Of a stretch of DNA of 64,000 nucleotides, positions 42,049 to 51,022 are shown in pieces. The stretch is from Allokutzneria sp. A3M-2-11 16. Its GTDB lineage: Bacteria; Actinomycetota; Actinomycetes; Mycobacteriales; Pseudonocardiaceae. A program made the position numbers and the translations under genes. A model generated the notes under the pieces. That model worked only from the letters and a program-made list of their open reading frames with translations. It was not told where the DNA came from and did no database searches. How positions within the stretch are numbered: position 1 is the first letter of the stretch; each line of letters opens with the position of its first letter. The DNA lies in assembly GCF_024213555.1 (NCBI RefSeq), contig NZ_JANAVO010000008.1, positions 1-64,000 of the forward strand, in the 5' to 3' direction.

Positions 42049-42840
42049 TTATCGCGAGGCCGAGACGGTGAAGTTCGAGAAATGGGCGTGCACCGTCGAC
42101 TTCGGTCCCCAACTGGTGTCGTGGCCGCCGAAGAAGGTGGAGAAGAAAACGCCGCGGAAGGGAATCGAGCCGATTCCGTCCACCTCGTTGGCGGAGAGCA
42201 CCTGGCGGCCGTCGTACCAGACGGTCACGTTGCCGGTCGAGCGCGTGATCGCCTGCTCGATGGTGTGCGTCCGGCCGTCCGCGGCGAAGCTCCAGCTGCC
42301 CAGCCCGACGTCCTTGCCGTAGCCGTTGCCCTTGGGCGTGTACACGTAGACCTCGCCCTTGCCGCCGCCGCGCCACATGAACCTGGTCGACCAGCCGCCG
42401 TGGTTGCCGCCGCTCTGGCTGCCCGGGTCACCGCCGTAGAAGCCGGGCAGCTTGCCGCCCTTGCCGAAGTCGTAGCCGGTCGGGAAGCGCACCTGGTAAC
42501 GCAGGTACAGCGTGTTCGCGCGTTGCAGGTCGGCCCGCCCGACGCGGTTGAGGTCCTGGTAGAACTGCCCGCCGCCGGTGGTCGGGCAGTTCTTGCACGA
42601 GGGCGCCGAGGACCCCTTGCCGTAGGTGACGTCGAGGGTGCTCCCGGAGGCTTTCATGTCGTTGAAGCCCCATTTGCCGCGGTGGTCGATGCCCCAGCCC
42701 GCCGACCACGAGGTCGAGGGGAAGCCGGAGAACCCGCCGCTCCACGGTGCGGGTGCCGCGGTGGCGGGTGTTCCCGTCGTCATTCCGGCGAGCACCGCGA
42801 AAGCGAGAAGACCTCCGCGCAGCCGAGAACCCAGAGACAT
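42049..42840 (-). CDS. Secreted PL14-like polysaccharide lyase
   Basis: 263 residues. Signal peptide (LLAFAVLAGMTTGTPATAAPAP), cleaved near residue 29. Beta-jelly-roll pattern of polysaccharide lyase family 14 / alginate-lyase-like proteins: LYLRYQVRFPTGYDFGKGGKLPGFYGG, then NHGGWSTRFMWR and VTVWYDGRQV. A CKNC pair near residue 83 may form a disulfide or bind metal. Likely cleaves or binds a uronate-containing polymer outside the cell. Its end meets the GNAT gene tail-to-tail with only three bases between. Confidence 0.78.
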   Translation of the reverse strand: MSLGSRLRGGLLAFAVLAGMTTGTPATAAPAPWSGGFSGFPSTSWSAGWGIDHRGKWGFNDMKASGSTLDVTYGKGSSAPSCKNCPTTGGGQFYQDLNRVGRADLQRANTLYLRYQVRFPTGYDFGKGGKLPGFYGGDPGSQSGGNHGGWSTRFMWRGGGKGEVYVYTPKGNGYGKDVGLGSWSFAADGRTHTIEQAITRSTGNVTVWYDGRQVLSANEVDGIGSIPFRGVFFSTFFGGHDTSWGPKSTVHAHFSNFTVSASR

Positions 42841-42955
42841 GGTCGTTCCCTTCGGTCGACGAGCGTCACTGCCGCGGCGGTCCGAAATGAACGGTAGGGG
42901 TCCTGCGCGAATTGTTCAAGAATGTCTTCGGAATTCATGAATGTGAATATCGGCG

Positions 42956-43396
42956 TTATCCGGAATGCTCGGCGACCGAGGTGGTCAGCTTCCGCAACAA
43001 CGACCGCAGCTGGTCGAACTCGGCGTCCTCCAGCCCCATTGCCGCGCCGATCGCGGGCGGCAGCTCCAGCGCCCGCTCGCGCAGGGCGGCGCCCTCCTCG
43101 GTGACCGTCACCAGCACCGAGCGCTCGTCGTCCCGCCTGCGCTCCCTGCGCACCAGCCCGGCCTTCTCCAGCCGCTTGAGCAGCGGGGAGAGGGTGCCGT
43201 AGTCCAGCTGGAGCGCCGCGCCGAGGTCCTTCACCGGGCACGCGCCGTTCTCCCACAGCGCCAGCAGCACCAGGTACTGCGGGTAGGTCAGCCCGAGCTT
43301 GTCCAGCACCGGCCGGTAGAAGCCGGTGACCGCCCTGGACGCCGCGTAGAGCGCGAAGCAGACCTGGTCGTCGAGGCGCAGTGAGGGCTCGGTCAT
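42956..43396 (-). CDS. ohrR: OhrR-like MarR regulator
   Basis: 146 residues. MarR fold of the OhrR type: LDDQVCFALYAASRAVTGFY with redox Cys13 in the conserved place, LTYPQYLVLLALWE, and the recognition region DYGTLSPLLKRLEKAGLV plus the RRDDERSV wing. OhrR is a repressor released when its Cys is oxidised by organic hydroperoxides. No ohr gene is adjacent; the divergent thioredoxin gene, about 110 bases away, is the nearest candidate target. Confidence 0.88.
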   Translation of the reverse strand: MTEPSLRLDDQVCFALYAASRAVTGFYRPVLDKLGLTYPQYLVLLALWENGACPVKDLGAALQLDYGTLSPLLKRLEKAGLVRRERRRDDERSVLVTVTEEGAALRERALELPPAIGAAMGLEDAEFDQLRSLLRKLTTSVAEHSG

Positions 43397-43507
43397 GACC
43401 CGAGTTTAGTGCGACGGCGATCAGATCGCGGGCGAGCTAAACGTGAGGAATAGCGACCCCCGGTCGCGGGTTACCCCAGGGGGACCGACGAGCGAGGAGC
43501 CGGACAC

Positions 43508-43882
43508 ATGGCAACTGTCGAACTGACCACCGAGAACTTCGAGCAGGTAGTCAGCGGGGACGGCACGGTGCTCGTCGATTTCTGGGCGTCGTGGTGCGGG
43601 CCGTGCCGGATGTTCGCGCCGGTCTACGAGGCCGCGTCGGAACGGCACGATGACATCGTGTTCGGCTCGGTGAACACCGAGGAGCAGGTGCAGATCGCCT
43701 CCGCGTTCAACATCTCCTCGATCCCCACGCTCATGGTCTTCCGCGAGGGCGTCGTGCTCTACGCGCAGCCCGGCGCGCTGCCGGAGGCGAGCCTGGAGGA
43801 GCTGATCTCCCAGGCGCGCGCCGTCGACATGGCCGACGTGCACCGCAAGGTCGCCGACCACCAGGCCAAGCAGGAGTCCTGA
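43508..43882 (+). CDS. trxA: Thioredoxin
   Basis: 124 residues, with active site FWASWCGPCRMFAP (Cys30, Cys33), cis-Pro in SIPTLMVFREG, and LEELISQARAVDM at the end. Cytoplasmic disulfide reductase. The front of the fold (VELTTENFEQVV) is complete; the C-terminus is about 15 residues longer than E. coli thioredoxin. GAGGAG precedes the start. Divergent from OhrR, suggesting peroxide-linked expression. Confidence 0.92.
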   Translation: MATVELTTENFEQVVSGDGTVLVDFWASWCGPCRMFAPVYEAASERHDDIVFGSVNTEEQVQIASAFNISSIPTLMVFREGVVLYAQPGALPEASLEELISQARAVDMADVHRKVADHQAKQES

Positions 43883-43899
43883 CCCAGCCCCACATTTCG

Positions 43900-43962
43900 C
43901 CCGTTTCGTACTCTTGGCCGTCTTTGGGAGCGCTCTCTTTCCCGTTAAGAGTACGAAACGGG
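43900..43962 (+). repeat. Dispersed palindrome, family B, copy 1
   Basis: Perfect 16-base arms CCCGTTTCGTACTCTT/AAGAGTACGAAACGGG around a 31-base centre containing GGGAGCGCTCTCTTTCCC. Reverse complement of the element at 55326-55390. It lies between the convergent thioredoxin and response-regulator genes. Confidence 0.88.
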
Positions 43963-44023
43963 AGTTCTCTAGCCAGCCCGGCCGATGTGGAGGGCGGGGG
44001 CGGAGTGCGGCATGGGGGCGAGT

Positions 44024-44647
44024 TTAGCCGTCGAGCAGGCCGTCGCGCCCCGCGAGCGCGGCGGCCTGGGTCCTGCTGCGCACACCGAGTCGCCGCAACA
44101 GCGCCGCGGTCATGCGCTTCACCGTGCGCGGGGAGACGCTGAGCGCGACGGCGATCTCCGTGGTGCTGCGGTCCTCCGCGAGGTACCGCCACAGTCGCAG
44201 CTCCGAGGTGTTCAGCCGGGGAGTCCCCGGCGCGGGCAACGGGGCGATTTCCCTTGGTAGCAAAAGCCATCCGTGCGCGAGCGCGAGCAGTCCCTGAACC
44301 AGGACGTCCGGCGCGCAGCTGCGGGGGAGCACGCCGCTGGCGCCCGCCCGCAAAGCCTGCGTCACAAGGCCGCGGTCGTTGCGCGCGGTGGTGGCGGCGA
44401 CCGCCAGCGACGGCGCCCTGCGCCGGATCGCGGTGATCGCCGACAGCGCCCCGGGCGGCGCCAGCCCGAGATCCACGACCACGACGTCCGGGCGGGCCTC
44501 GCGCACCAGCCACACCGCCGCCGACGCCGCGTCCGTGCTCGCGACGAGGTCGATCGGCGCGTCCGGAGCGGAGGACAGCATCTCCAGCCCCTTGGCGAAA
44601 GTCGGCTCGGTGTCGATCACTGCCAGTCGTACCCGCGCCCTCGTCAT
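44024..44647 (-). CDS. LuxR-family response regulator
   Basis: 207 residues from ATG 44647. Receiver domain with phosphoacceptor in DVVVVDLG (Asp59), then a LuxR HTH at about 145-200 (LNTSELRLWRYLAEDRSTTEIAVALSVSPRTVKRM region). No histidine kinase lies beside it, so it is an orphan here. Divergent from the manganese catalase gene with about 120 bases between, which makes that gene a plausible target. Confidence 0.85.
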   Translation of the reverse strand: MTRARVRLAVIDTEPTFAKGLEMLSSAPDAPIDLVASTDAASAAVWLVREARPDVVVVDLGLAPPGALSAITAIRRRAPSLAVAATTARNDRGLVTQALRAGASGVLPRSCAPDVLVQGLLALAHGWLLLPREIAPLPAPGTPRLNTSELRLWRYLAEDRSTTEIAVALSVSPRTVKRMTAALLRRLGVRSRTQAAALAGRDGLLDG

Positions 44648-44769
44648 GGCCCAGGAATGCCCGTCCCGGCAACGGATACGCGTGGCCCCGCGAGGTCTTC
44701 CTTGGCACACCGGGGTCACCGGCACGGGTATCCCGGAGGGGCCCTGAACCCCCGACCTCGGGAGCGCTC

Positions 44770-45579
44770 GTGTTCTACCACGCCCAGGACCTCCAGTTCG
44801 AAGCCCGTCCCGACGCACCGGACGCCGCGTTCGCCGCGCGGTTGCAGGAGGTGCTCGGTGGCAAGTGGGGCGAGATGACGGTGGCGATGCAGTACCTCTA
44901 CCAGGGGTGGAACTGCCGCCTGCCGGGCAAGTACAAGGACCTGCTGCTGGCCACCGGCACCGAGGAGCTGGCCCACGTCGAGATGATCTGCACGATGATC
45001 GCGCGGTTGCAGGAGGGTGCCCCGCTCAGCGTCCGGGAGGCGGCGCAGACGGAGAACCCGATGCTGGCGGCCGTGTACGGCGCGGCCAACCCGCAGCACG
45101 CGATCGTCAACGGCGGCGGCGCCTATCCGCACGACAGCCAGGGCGTTCCGTGGACCGGCGCGTACATCACGGCCAGCGGCAACCTGATGGCCGACTTCCA
45201 CCTCAACGCCACCGCCGAGATGCAGGGCCGCGTCCAGGTCGCCCGGCTCTACGAGATGACCGACGACACCGGAGTGCGGAAGATGATCAAGTTCCTGCTC
45301 GCCCGCGACCACGTGCACCAGAAGCAGTGGCTGGCCGCGGTGGAGGAGCTGAAGGCGGACGGGCTCGACGGGATGCCGGTGCCCGAGGCCTTCCCGGTCG
45401 AGGAGGAGAACGGCGCCTTCAACAAGCAGATCATCAACTTCACCGACGGGACGGCGCTCGGCGACGGCGGCTGGACGTCCGCGCTCGACGTCGACAAGCC
45501 CACCGCGCACGGGCAGGCGCCGGTGCTGCCGCTCGGTGACCCGAGGCTGTACGGCACCCCGCCGCCGGAGAAGTCGTAG
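44770..45579 (+). CDS. Manganese catalase family protein
   Basis: 269 residues from GTG 44770. Dinuclear-Mn ferritin-like four-helix bundle: GEMTVAMQYLYQGWN (Glu35), GTEELAHVEMI (Glu66, His69), NLMADFHLNATAEMQGRVQVARLYEM and ARDHVHQKQW for the second half-site. Breaks down hydrogen peroxide without haem. The ArsR-family gene starts 10 bases after its stop. Cytoplasmic. Confidence 0.92.
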   Translation: MFYHAQDLQFEARPDAPDAAFAARLQEVLGGKWGEMTVAMQYLYQGWNCRLPGKYKDLLLATGTEELAHVEMICTMIARLQEGAPLSVREAAQTENPMLAAVYGAANPQHAIVNGGGAYPHDSQGVPWTGAYITASGNLMADFHLNATAEMQGRVQVARLYEMTDDTGVRKMIKFLLARDHVHQKQWLAAVEELKADGLDGMPVPEAFPVEEENGAFNKQIINFTDGTALGDGGWTSALDVDKPTAHGQAPVLPLGDPRLYGTPPPEKS

Positions 45580-45588
45580 TCTCCTCGT

Positions 45589-46569
45589 GTGCTCGAACTC
45601 GGCTTCACGGCGCAGGACCTGGCGCGGACGCGCTTCGCGTTCTCCCCGCTGTGGGAGGTCGTGGCGAGCGTCCGGGTGCTGAAGGAACCCGCCGCGCACG
45701 CGCTGCACCTGCCGTGGATCTCCACCGCCGCGGAGCGGGTCCGGGCGCTCGACCTGAGCCTGCTCGACGCGCTGATCCCGGTGCCCGCGCGGCGGTTGCC
45801 CGCCTTCCTCGCGCCCACGCCGACGACGCCCGTCCCGGACATCGCCGACGAGCTCGACGCCTTGCGCGCCGTGGCCGCCGACGAGGTCAGGGCGGGCGTC
45901 GAGCTGCTCAACCGCCCGCCCGTGCTCGACGAGCTCTACGACGATCCGCCAACGGGATTGGCGAAGCTGGCTGAAACCGTTGCGGTGTATTGGGAAACCG
46001 CGTTGCTCCCGCACTGGCCGCGGATTCGCGCGCTGCTGGAGGGAGAAGTGCTGCACCGCTCCCGGCGGCTCGCGGAGGGCGGGGCGCAACGGCTGTTCGC
46101 GGATCTGGACCCCGCGGTCAGCTGGGCCGGTGACACCCTTGTGGTGCAACGAAAAACGTCCGAGCGACTGCGACTGGAGGGGCGCGGTCTGGTGCTCGTC
46201 CCCTCGGTTTTCGTCTGGCCCAAGGTGTTCTCCAAGATCACCGACTCCTGGCAGCCGGTGCTGCGCTATCCGCCGCGCGGGATCGCCACGCTCTGGGAGC
46301 GGGGCCGCGATCCCGTTCCGGACGCGCTCGCGGCGGTGCTCGGGCCTTCTCGCGCCCAGCTGCTCGCCGAGCTGGACGCGCCCGCCTCGACCTCGGAGCT
46401 GGCCCGCCGCACGGGGATCACCGCGGGCGGGGTGTCGCAGCAGCTGACCCTGTTGCGCGAGGCCGGGCTGGTCACCTCGCACCGGACCGGGCGTTTCGTG
46501 CTCTACCAGCGGACCCCGGCCGCCGATGTCCTGCTCGGGGCCGGGGTCCCCGGGCTCAGCTCGTCGTGA
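45589..46569 (+). CDS. ArsR-family regulator with DUF5937
   Basis: 326 residues. The first ~240 residues are DUF5937 (FSPLWEVVASVRVLKEPAAH, a long helical part, then LVLVPSVFVWPKVF). The C-terminus is an ArsR-type winged helix (ASTSELARRTGITAGGVSQQLTLLREAGLV). A one-component regulator of unknown ligand. Follows the Mn-catalase gene by 10 bases, so it may be co-expressed with it. Its end overlaps the convergent quinone-reductase gene by 14 bases. Confidence 0.88.
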   Translation: MLELGFTAQDLARTRFAFSPLWEVVASVRVLKEPAAHALHLPWISTAAERVRALDLSLLDALIPVPARRLPAFLAPTPTTPVPDIADELDALRAVAADEVRAGVELLNRPPVLDELYDDPPTGLAKLAETVAVYWETALLPHWPRIRALLEGEVLHRSRRLAEGGAQRLFADLDPAVSWAGDTLVVQRKTSERLRLEGRGLVLVPSVFVWPKVFSKITDSWQPVLRYPPRGIATLWERGRDPVPDALAAVLGPSRAQLLAELDAPASTSELARRTGITAGGVSQQLTLLREAGLVTSHRTGRFVLYQRTPAADVLLGAGVPGLSSS

Positions 46570-47527
46570 GCAGCAGCTTGCCGGTGGTCTTGCGGCCCTG
46601 GAGGTCCTCGTGGGCCCGCCGTGCGTCGTCGAGGGCGTAGCGCCCGCCGATGGCGATGTCCAGCTTGCCCGCCTGGATCGCGTCGAAGACCTCACCGGCC
46701 CGCCACAGCAGCTCTTCGCGCGTCGCGGTGTGGTGCCCGAGCGAAGGACGGGTCAGGAACAGCGAACCGCCGGAGTTGAGGCGCTGCGCGTCGAAGGCCG
46801 GGACCGCGCCGCTGGCCGCGCCGTAGAGGGCCAGCAGGCCGCGCGGGCGGAGGCTGGCCAGGCTCGCGTCGAAGGTGTCCTTGCCGACGCCGTCGTAGAC
46901 CACGTGCACGCCGACGCCGTCGGTCAGCTCGCGCACCCGCTCCGCGACGTCCTGCTCGGTGTAGCGGATGATCTCGTCCGCCCCGGCCTCGCGGGCCAGC
47001 TTCTCCTTGTCCTCGGTGGAGACCGTGCCGATCACCCGTCCGCCGCGGGCCTTGATCATCTGGGTGAGCAGCAGGCCCATGCCGCCCGCGGCCGCGTGCA
47101 CCAGCGCGACGTCGCCCTCGGCGACCGGGTGCGTTGAGGCGGTCAGGTAGTGGGCCGTCATGCCCTGGAGCATCGCGCCCGCCGCCGTCTCCAGGTCCAC
47201 AGTGGACGGAACGGGGACGAGCTGCGCCGCTGGGGCGACGACCTGCTGGGCGTAGCTGCCGATCGCCGAGGCCCACGCGACCCTGTCGCCCACGGCGAAC
47301 TCGGTGACGCCCTCGCCGAGCGCGGCCACGGTGCCCGCGCCCTCAAGGCCGAGGGTGAACGGCGTCGGGATCGGGTACGCGCCGGTGCGGTGGTAGGTGT
47401 CGATGTAGTTCACCCCGGCCGCGGCCACGTCCACCAGCACCGCGCCCGGTCCCGGCTCCGGCCGGTCCAGCTCCTCGGCGACGAGAACCTCCGGTCCACC
47501 GTGCGATCGAACGACTACCGCCCGCAT
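46556..47527 (-). CDS. NADPH:quinone reductase (zeta-crystallin-like MDR)
   Basis: 323 residues from ATG 47527. GroES-like N-domain (GVNYIDTYHRTGAYP, FTLGLEGAGTVAALG) and a Rossmann domain (VALVHAAAGGMGLLLTQMIKARGGRVIGTV). The YIDTYHRTG word marks the Qor subgroup, which lacks the structural zinc cysteines. Reduces quinones with NADPH. The desaturase gene lies about 60 bases upstream on the same strand. Confidence 0.92.
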   Translation of the reverse strand: MRAVVVRSHGGPEVLVAEELDRPEPGPGAVLVDVAAAGVNYIDTYHRTGAYPIPTPFTLGLEGAGTVAALGEGVTEFAVGDRVAWASAIGSYAQQVVAPAAQLVPVPSTVDLETAAGAMLQGMTAHYLTASTHPVAEGDVALVHAAAGGMGLLLTQMIKARGGRVIGTVSTEDKEKLAREAGADEIIRYTEQDVAERVRELTDGVGVHVVYDGVGKDTFDASLASLRPRGLLALYGAASGAVPAFDAQRLNSGGSLFLTRPSLGHHTATREELLWRAGEVFDAIQAGKLDIAIGGRYALDDARRAHEDLQGRKTTGKLLLTTS

Positions 47528-47590
47528 GCTGCCTCCTCGATAGGACACGTCACCAGGGCCAACACTCCCGCCCCGCGCGGTGTTCCCGGC

Positions 47591-48520
47591 TCAGGGAGCG
47601 GTCCGCAGCTTGGCCAGCCTGCGCTCGGTCGGCCAGCGCGCGTCCCACACCCAGCCCAGCTTCTCGAAGATCCAGATCGTCCGCGCGGAGATGTCGATCT
47701 GCCCGCGCAGCACGCCGTGCCGGGCGCAGGTCGGGTCGGAGTGGTGCAGGTTGTGCCAGGACTCGCCGAAGGAGAAGATCGCCAGCGGCCACACGTTGGC
47801 GGCCTTGTCCTTGGACTTGAACGGCCGCTCGCCGATCAGGTGGCAGATCGAGTTCACCGACCACGTCACGTGGTGCAGGAACGCGACCCGGACCAGGCCC
47901 GCCCAGAAGAACGCGGTGAGCGCGCCCCACCACGACCACGTCAGCAGGCCGCCGAGCAGCGCGGGCAGCAGGAAACTCGCGGCGGTCAGGAACGGCAGCA
48001 GCCGGTCGATGCGCTGAATGTCCTTGTCCGCCACCAGGTCCGGGGCGAACCGCTCCGCGTTGGTGACCTCGTTGTTGAACATCCAGCCCATGTGCGCGTG
48101 CCAGAAGCCCTTCGCCAGCGCGGCCGGAGTGGTGCCGTAAGCCCACGGCGAGTGCGGGTCGCCCTCCTTGTCGGAGAACGCGTGGTGCCTGCGGTGGTCG
48201 GCGACCCACGCGGTGACCTCGCCCTGCACCGCGAGGTGGCCGCACAGCGCCAGTGCGATCTTGAGGCCGCGCTTGGCCTTGAACGAGCCGTGGGTGAAGT
48301 GGCGGTGGTAGCCGATGGTGATGCCGAGCCCGGCGACCACCCAGAACAGCACGAACAGCGCGACGTCCACCCAGCCGAGGCCCCAGCCCCAGGCCAGCGG
48401 CGCGGCGACCAGGAAGGCCAGCGTCGGCGGGATCAGCACGAACAGCCGCACCGCGAGGTGGGCGGCCGGGGTGCCCTCCAGCAGCGGCTTCGGACCGTTC
48501 TCGGTCGAGGTCATCGTCAT
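47591..48520 (-). CDS. Acyl-CoA / fatty-acid desaturase
   Basis: 309 residues from ATG 48520. Three His boxes of membrane di-iron desaturases: HRHFTH (72-77), DHRRHHAF (108-115) and ESWHNLHHS near residue 255. Four or more membrane segments (about 23-60, 88-100, 165-195). Introduces a double bond into acyl chains, adjusting membrane fluidity. The divergent TetR gene about 100 bases away is the likely regulator, an arrangement common for desaturases. Confidence 0.93.
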   Translation of the reverse strand: MTMTSTENGPKPLLEGTPAAHLAVRLFVLIPPTLAFLVAAPLAWGWGLGWVDVALFVLFWVVAGLGITIGYHRHFTHGSFKAKRGLKIALALCGHLAVQGEVTAWVADHRRHHAFSDKEGDPHSPWAYGTTPAALAKGFWHAHMGWMFNNEVTNAERFAPDLVADKDIQRIDRLLPFLTAASFLLPALLGGLLTWSWWGALTAFFWAGLVRVAFLHHVTWSVNSICHLIGERPFKSKDKAANVWPLAIFSFGESWHNLHHSDPTCARHGVLRGQIDISARTIWIFEKLGWVWDARWPTERRLAKLRTAP

Positions 48521-48623
48521 ACCGACGACCCTGCCGGGGCCGGGCCGCGACCGCATTGGTGCACGCCCCCGGACCAGGCCTCGGGAACGCACCCCTTTGG
48601 CCCACGGGCGATAGAGTCGCGGC

Positions 48624-49202
48624 GTGACGCGGTTGGAGGCTTCGCGACGACGCGAGCAGATCGTGGCCGCGGCGCACCAGGTGCTCGTCGAGCAGGGCGT
48701 GCCGGCCGCGACCACCAGGCGCATCGCGGCGGAGGCCGGGGTCACCGTCGGGCTGATCCACTACCACTTCGCCACCAAGGACGAGCTGTTCGCCGAGGTG
48801 CTCGCCCGGTCGACCGGCGCGCTGGTGGAGGCGGTGCGCACCACCTCCGCCGAGGGCAGCAGCCTCGAGGACTGCGTGCGCGACCTGCTGGCGCGCGCCG
48901 TGCGGCGCTCCGGGGTGCTGCTCGGGCAGCTCCAGCTCACGATCGCGGTGATGCGCAGCCCGGAGCTGGCGCCGCTGGCCACCGCGAAGTACCGGGACGT
49001 GGTCGGCGCGCTGGCCCAGCGGTTCCGGGTGACGCCGAACCCTCCGGCCGACCCCGAAGCGCTGGCATTGGCGTTCCTGACGGTGGCGGACGGCCTCGTG
49101 GTGATCGCTTCGGCGCTACCGGAGGCGAGCGGGTTGGTGGCCGCGGCCGAACGAACGATTCTCTCGGGTGCCGCTCTGGGGCCCGGGAGCCCCGGCAATT
49201 AA
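48624..49202 (+). CDS. TetR-family regulator
   Basis: 192 residues. HTH at about 8-55: REQIVAAAHQVLVEQGVPAA, TRRIAAEAGVTVGLIHYHFATKDEL with the GLIHYHF recognition helix. The C-terminal domain is of the general ligand-binding kind. Positioned head-to-head with the desaturase gene and ahead of the PSD-like/amidinotransferase-like pair (about 120-base gap), so it may control either or both. Confidence 0.9.
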   Translation: MTRLEASRRREQIVAAAHQVLVEQGVPAATTRRIAAEAGVTVGLIHYHFATKDELFAEVLARSTGALVEAVRTTSAEGSSLEDCVRDLLARAVRRSGVLLGQLQLTIAVMRSPELAPLATAKYRDVVGALAQRFRVTPNPPADPEALALAFLTVADGLVVIASALPEASGLVAAAERTILSGAALGPGSPGN

Positions 49203-49320
49203 CTCGAACGGGTTAGTGGAAACCCGGATTCTTGCGTTTCCCACGCCCGTATTTGACGATTCCTTCAGTGACCCCCTGCACCACGTTGATCATCCCTGTG
49301 AAAACCGGAAGCTGCGTGTG

Positions 49321-50070
49321 ATGGCCCAATCCCTGGAGTCGTGGATCGAATCCGACGTCCGGCCCTTCGAGGACAAATCGCTGTCGTATTTGTCTCAATA
49401 TCATTTCTTTCGGGATCCGACAAGGCCGGTGTCCAGCGACCCCGGCGTGTTCTTCTCCCCGGCCGATGGCATCCTGCTCTACCAGGGCGTCGTCAAGCCG
49501 GACGAGCCGGTCATGGAGATCAAGGGCGTGCCGTACACGCCCCGCGTGGCGTTACGTGAGCCGGATTTCGACCGGCTCAGCCTCGTCATCGGGATCTTCA
49601 TGACGTTTTTCGACGTCCACGTCAACAGAATTCCTTATTCTGGAAGGCTGTCCTGGCGGGCGGTCGAGCCGATCGACACGCTCAACCATCCGATGCTGGC
49701 GATGGAGCAGGACCTGTTGACGGAGTTGCGCATCGATCCGGACCGGGCCGGATACCTGCATCACAACCAGCGCATGGTGAACCGGATCGACGTGCCCGCG
49801 CTGCGCCAGTCCTACTACGTCCTGCAGATCGCCGACCACGACGTCGACGCCATCACCCCGTTCGGCCTGCGCCAGCACCGGCCGGTGTTCCAGGGGCGGC
49901 GGTTCTCCCAGATCCGCTACGGCTCCCAGGTGGAGCTGGTCATCCCGCTGTCGGAGCACGTGGAGTTCGTGCCGCTGCAGCGGACCGGGACGCACGTGCA
50001 GGCCGGGGTCGACCCCCTGGTCCGCGTGCGCTTCCCCGACCACGAGCAGGAAGGAGGCACAGCGGCATGA
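49321..50070 (+). CDS. Phosphatidylserine decarboxylase-like pyruvoyl proenzyme
   Basis: 249 residues. PSD fold: FFSPADGILLYQGVVK (Asp49), FMTFFDVHVNRIPYSG (His100) and the self-cleavage site RYGSQVEL (Gly201-Ser202). The Asp-His-Ser processing triad of PSDs is therefore intact, but the usual LGST/GSS is GSQ. Self-cleavage would give a pyruvoyl beta/alpha pair able to decarboxylate an amino-acid-like substrate. Housekeeping PSDs have a membrane-associating front; here the front is short and soluble. ATGA overlap with the next gene. Substrate unknown; decarboxylation of free amino acids is possible. Confidence 0.82.
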   Translation: MAQSLESWIESDVRPFEDKSLSYLSQYHFFRDPTRPVSSDPGVFFSPADGILLYQGVVKPDEPVMEIKGVPYTPRVALREPDFDRLSLVIGIFMTFFDVHVNRIPYSGRLSWRAVEPIDTLNHPMLAMEQDLLTELRIDPDRAGYLHHNQRMVNRIDVPALRQSYYVLQIADHDVDAITPFGLRQHRPVFQGRRFSQIRYGSQVELVIPLSEHVEFVPLQRTGTHVQAGVDPLVRVRFPDHEQEGGTAA

Positions 50071-51017
50071 TCGCCGTTGTCCCACCGCAGCCCTCCCTGG
50101 ACCCGTGGGAGCCCGCGCTGCTGCCCGCCAACCCCAGCCAGCTGACGCGGCCCGCGTTCCTGATGAACGCGCCGTTCTCCTGGCCGGTGCCGAGGGCGCA
50201 GCCCGCGGAGCGGGTGCCCCGGCCGCGGCGGGCGTTCGCGCAGTTCTTCGACCTCTACCACCTGGTCGCGGCCGAGGCGCTGGTGACGGTCCTGCCGACG
50301 CCGGGCCTGACCGGCGTGCCCGACCTGGTCTTCACCGCGAACCTCGGTGTGGTGCTCGAACACCTCAATGAGCGCGACACGGTGGTGATCTCCAACCAGG
50401 CAGACGAGGTCCGGCGCGCGGAGGCGGCCGTGGGGGCCGACTTCTTCCGCGCGATGGGTTACCGCACGCACGTGCCGGAGGGGCGCTTCGGCGGCGAGGC
50501 GGACCTGAAACACCTGCGCGGCAACGTCTACGCCGGTGGTCACGGCCGGTTCTCGGAGCCCGAGACCTACGACTGGATGGAAGGCGCCTTCGAGATGGAG
50601 GTGGTCCGGCTCGCGCTCACCGATCCCGGGCTGTCCCGCCTCGACCAGGTGCTCTTCCCGCTGACCAAGGAGAAGACGCTGGTGTGCACCGAGCTCTTCG
50701 AGCGGGCGGAGCTCGCCGCGCTGGAGCGGCACACCGAGATCGTTCAAGTGTCCATTGAGGACTGTCGAGCGGGGGCGTGCGGCTCGGTCCGGCTGCACAA
50801 CGTCTGGCTGAACTCCTCGCACGTGCACGACCTGCGGGCGGGAACCGAGGAGTACCAACGGGAAGTCGCCAAGAACCGGCGCATCGAGGACATCGCGGCC
50901 ACGCTGGCCTTCGAGGTGAACTACGTGAACCTCTCCGAGTACCGCGACCACGGCGCGCAGCTCTCGGCGCTGCTGCTGCACCTCAACCGGTTCTCGTACG
51001 CGTTCCAGCTGCTGTGA
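50067..51017 (+). CDS. Amidinotransferase/DDAH-fold protein lacking catalytic His and Cys
   Basis: 316 residues of the guanidine-modifying pentein fold: VPDLVFTANLGVVL, FGGEADLKHLRGNVYAGGHG (Glu144, Asp146 kept), then SRLDQVLFPL where HLD is expected, and a C-terminal DHGAQLSALLL where GGxxxC is expected. By this alignment the catalytic His is Arg191 and the Cys nucleophile is Ser300. It is probably not a standard arginine deiminase or DDAH, and may be a pseudoenzyme or use new chemistry. Start overlaps the PSD-like stop by 4 bases. Confidence 0.8.
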   Translation: MIAVVPPQPSLDPWEPALLPANPSQLTRPAFLMNAPFSWPVPRAQPAERVPRPRRAFAQFFDLYHLVAAEALVTVLPTPGLTGVPDLVFTANLGVVLEHLNERDTVVISNQADEVRRAEAAVGADFFRAMGYRTHVPEGRFGGEADLKHLRGNVYAGGHGRFSEPETYDWMEGAFEMEVVRLALTDPGLSRLDQVLFPLTKEKTLVCTELFERAELAALERHTEIVQVSIEDCRAGACGSVRLHNVWLNSSHVHDLRAGTEEYQREVAKNRRIEDIAATLAFEVNYVNLSEYRDHGAQLSALLLHLNRFSYAFQLL

Positions 51018-51022
51018 GCGTG

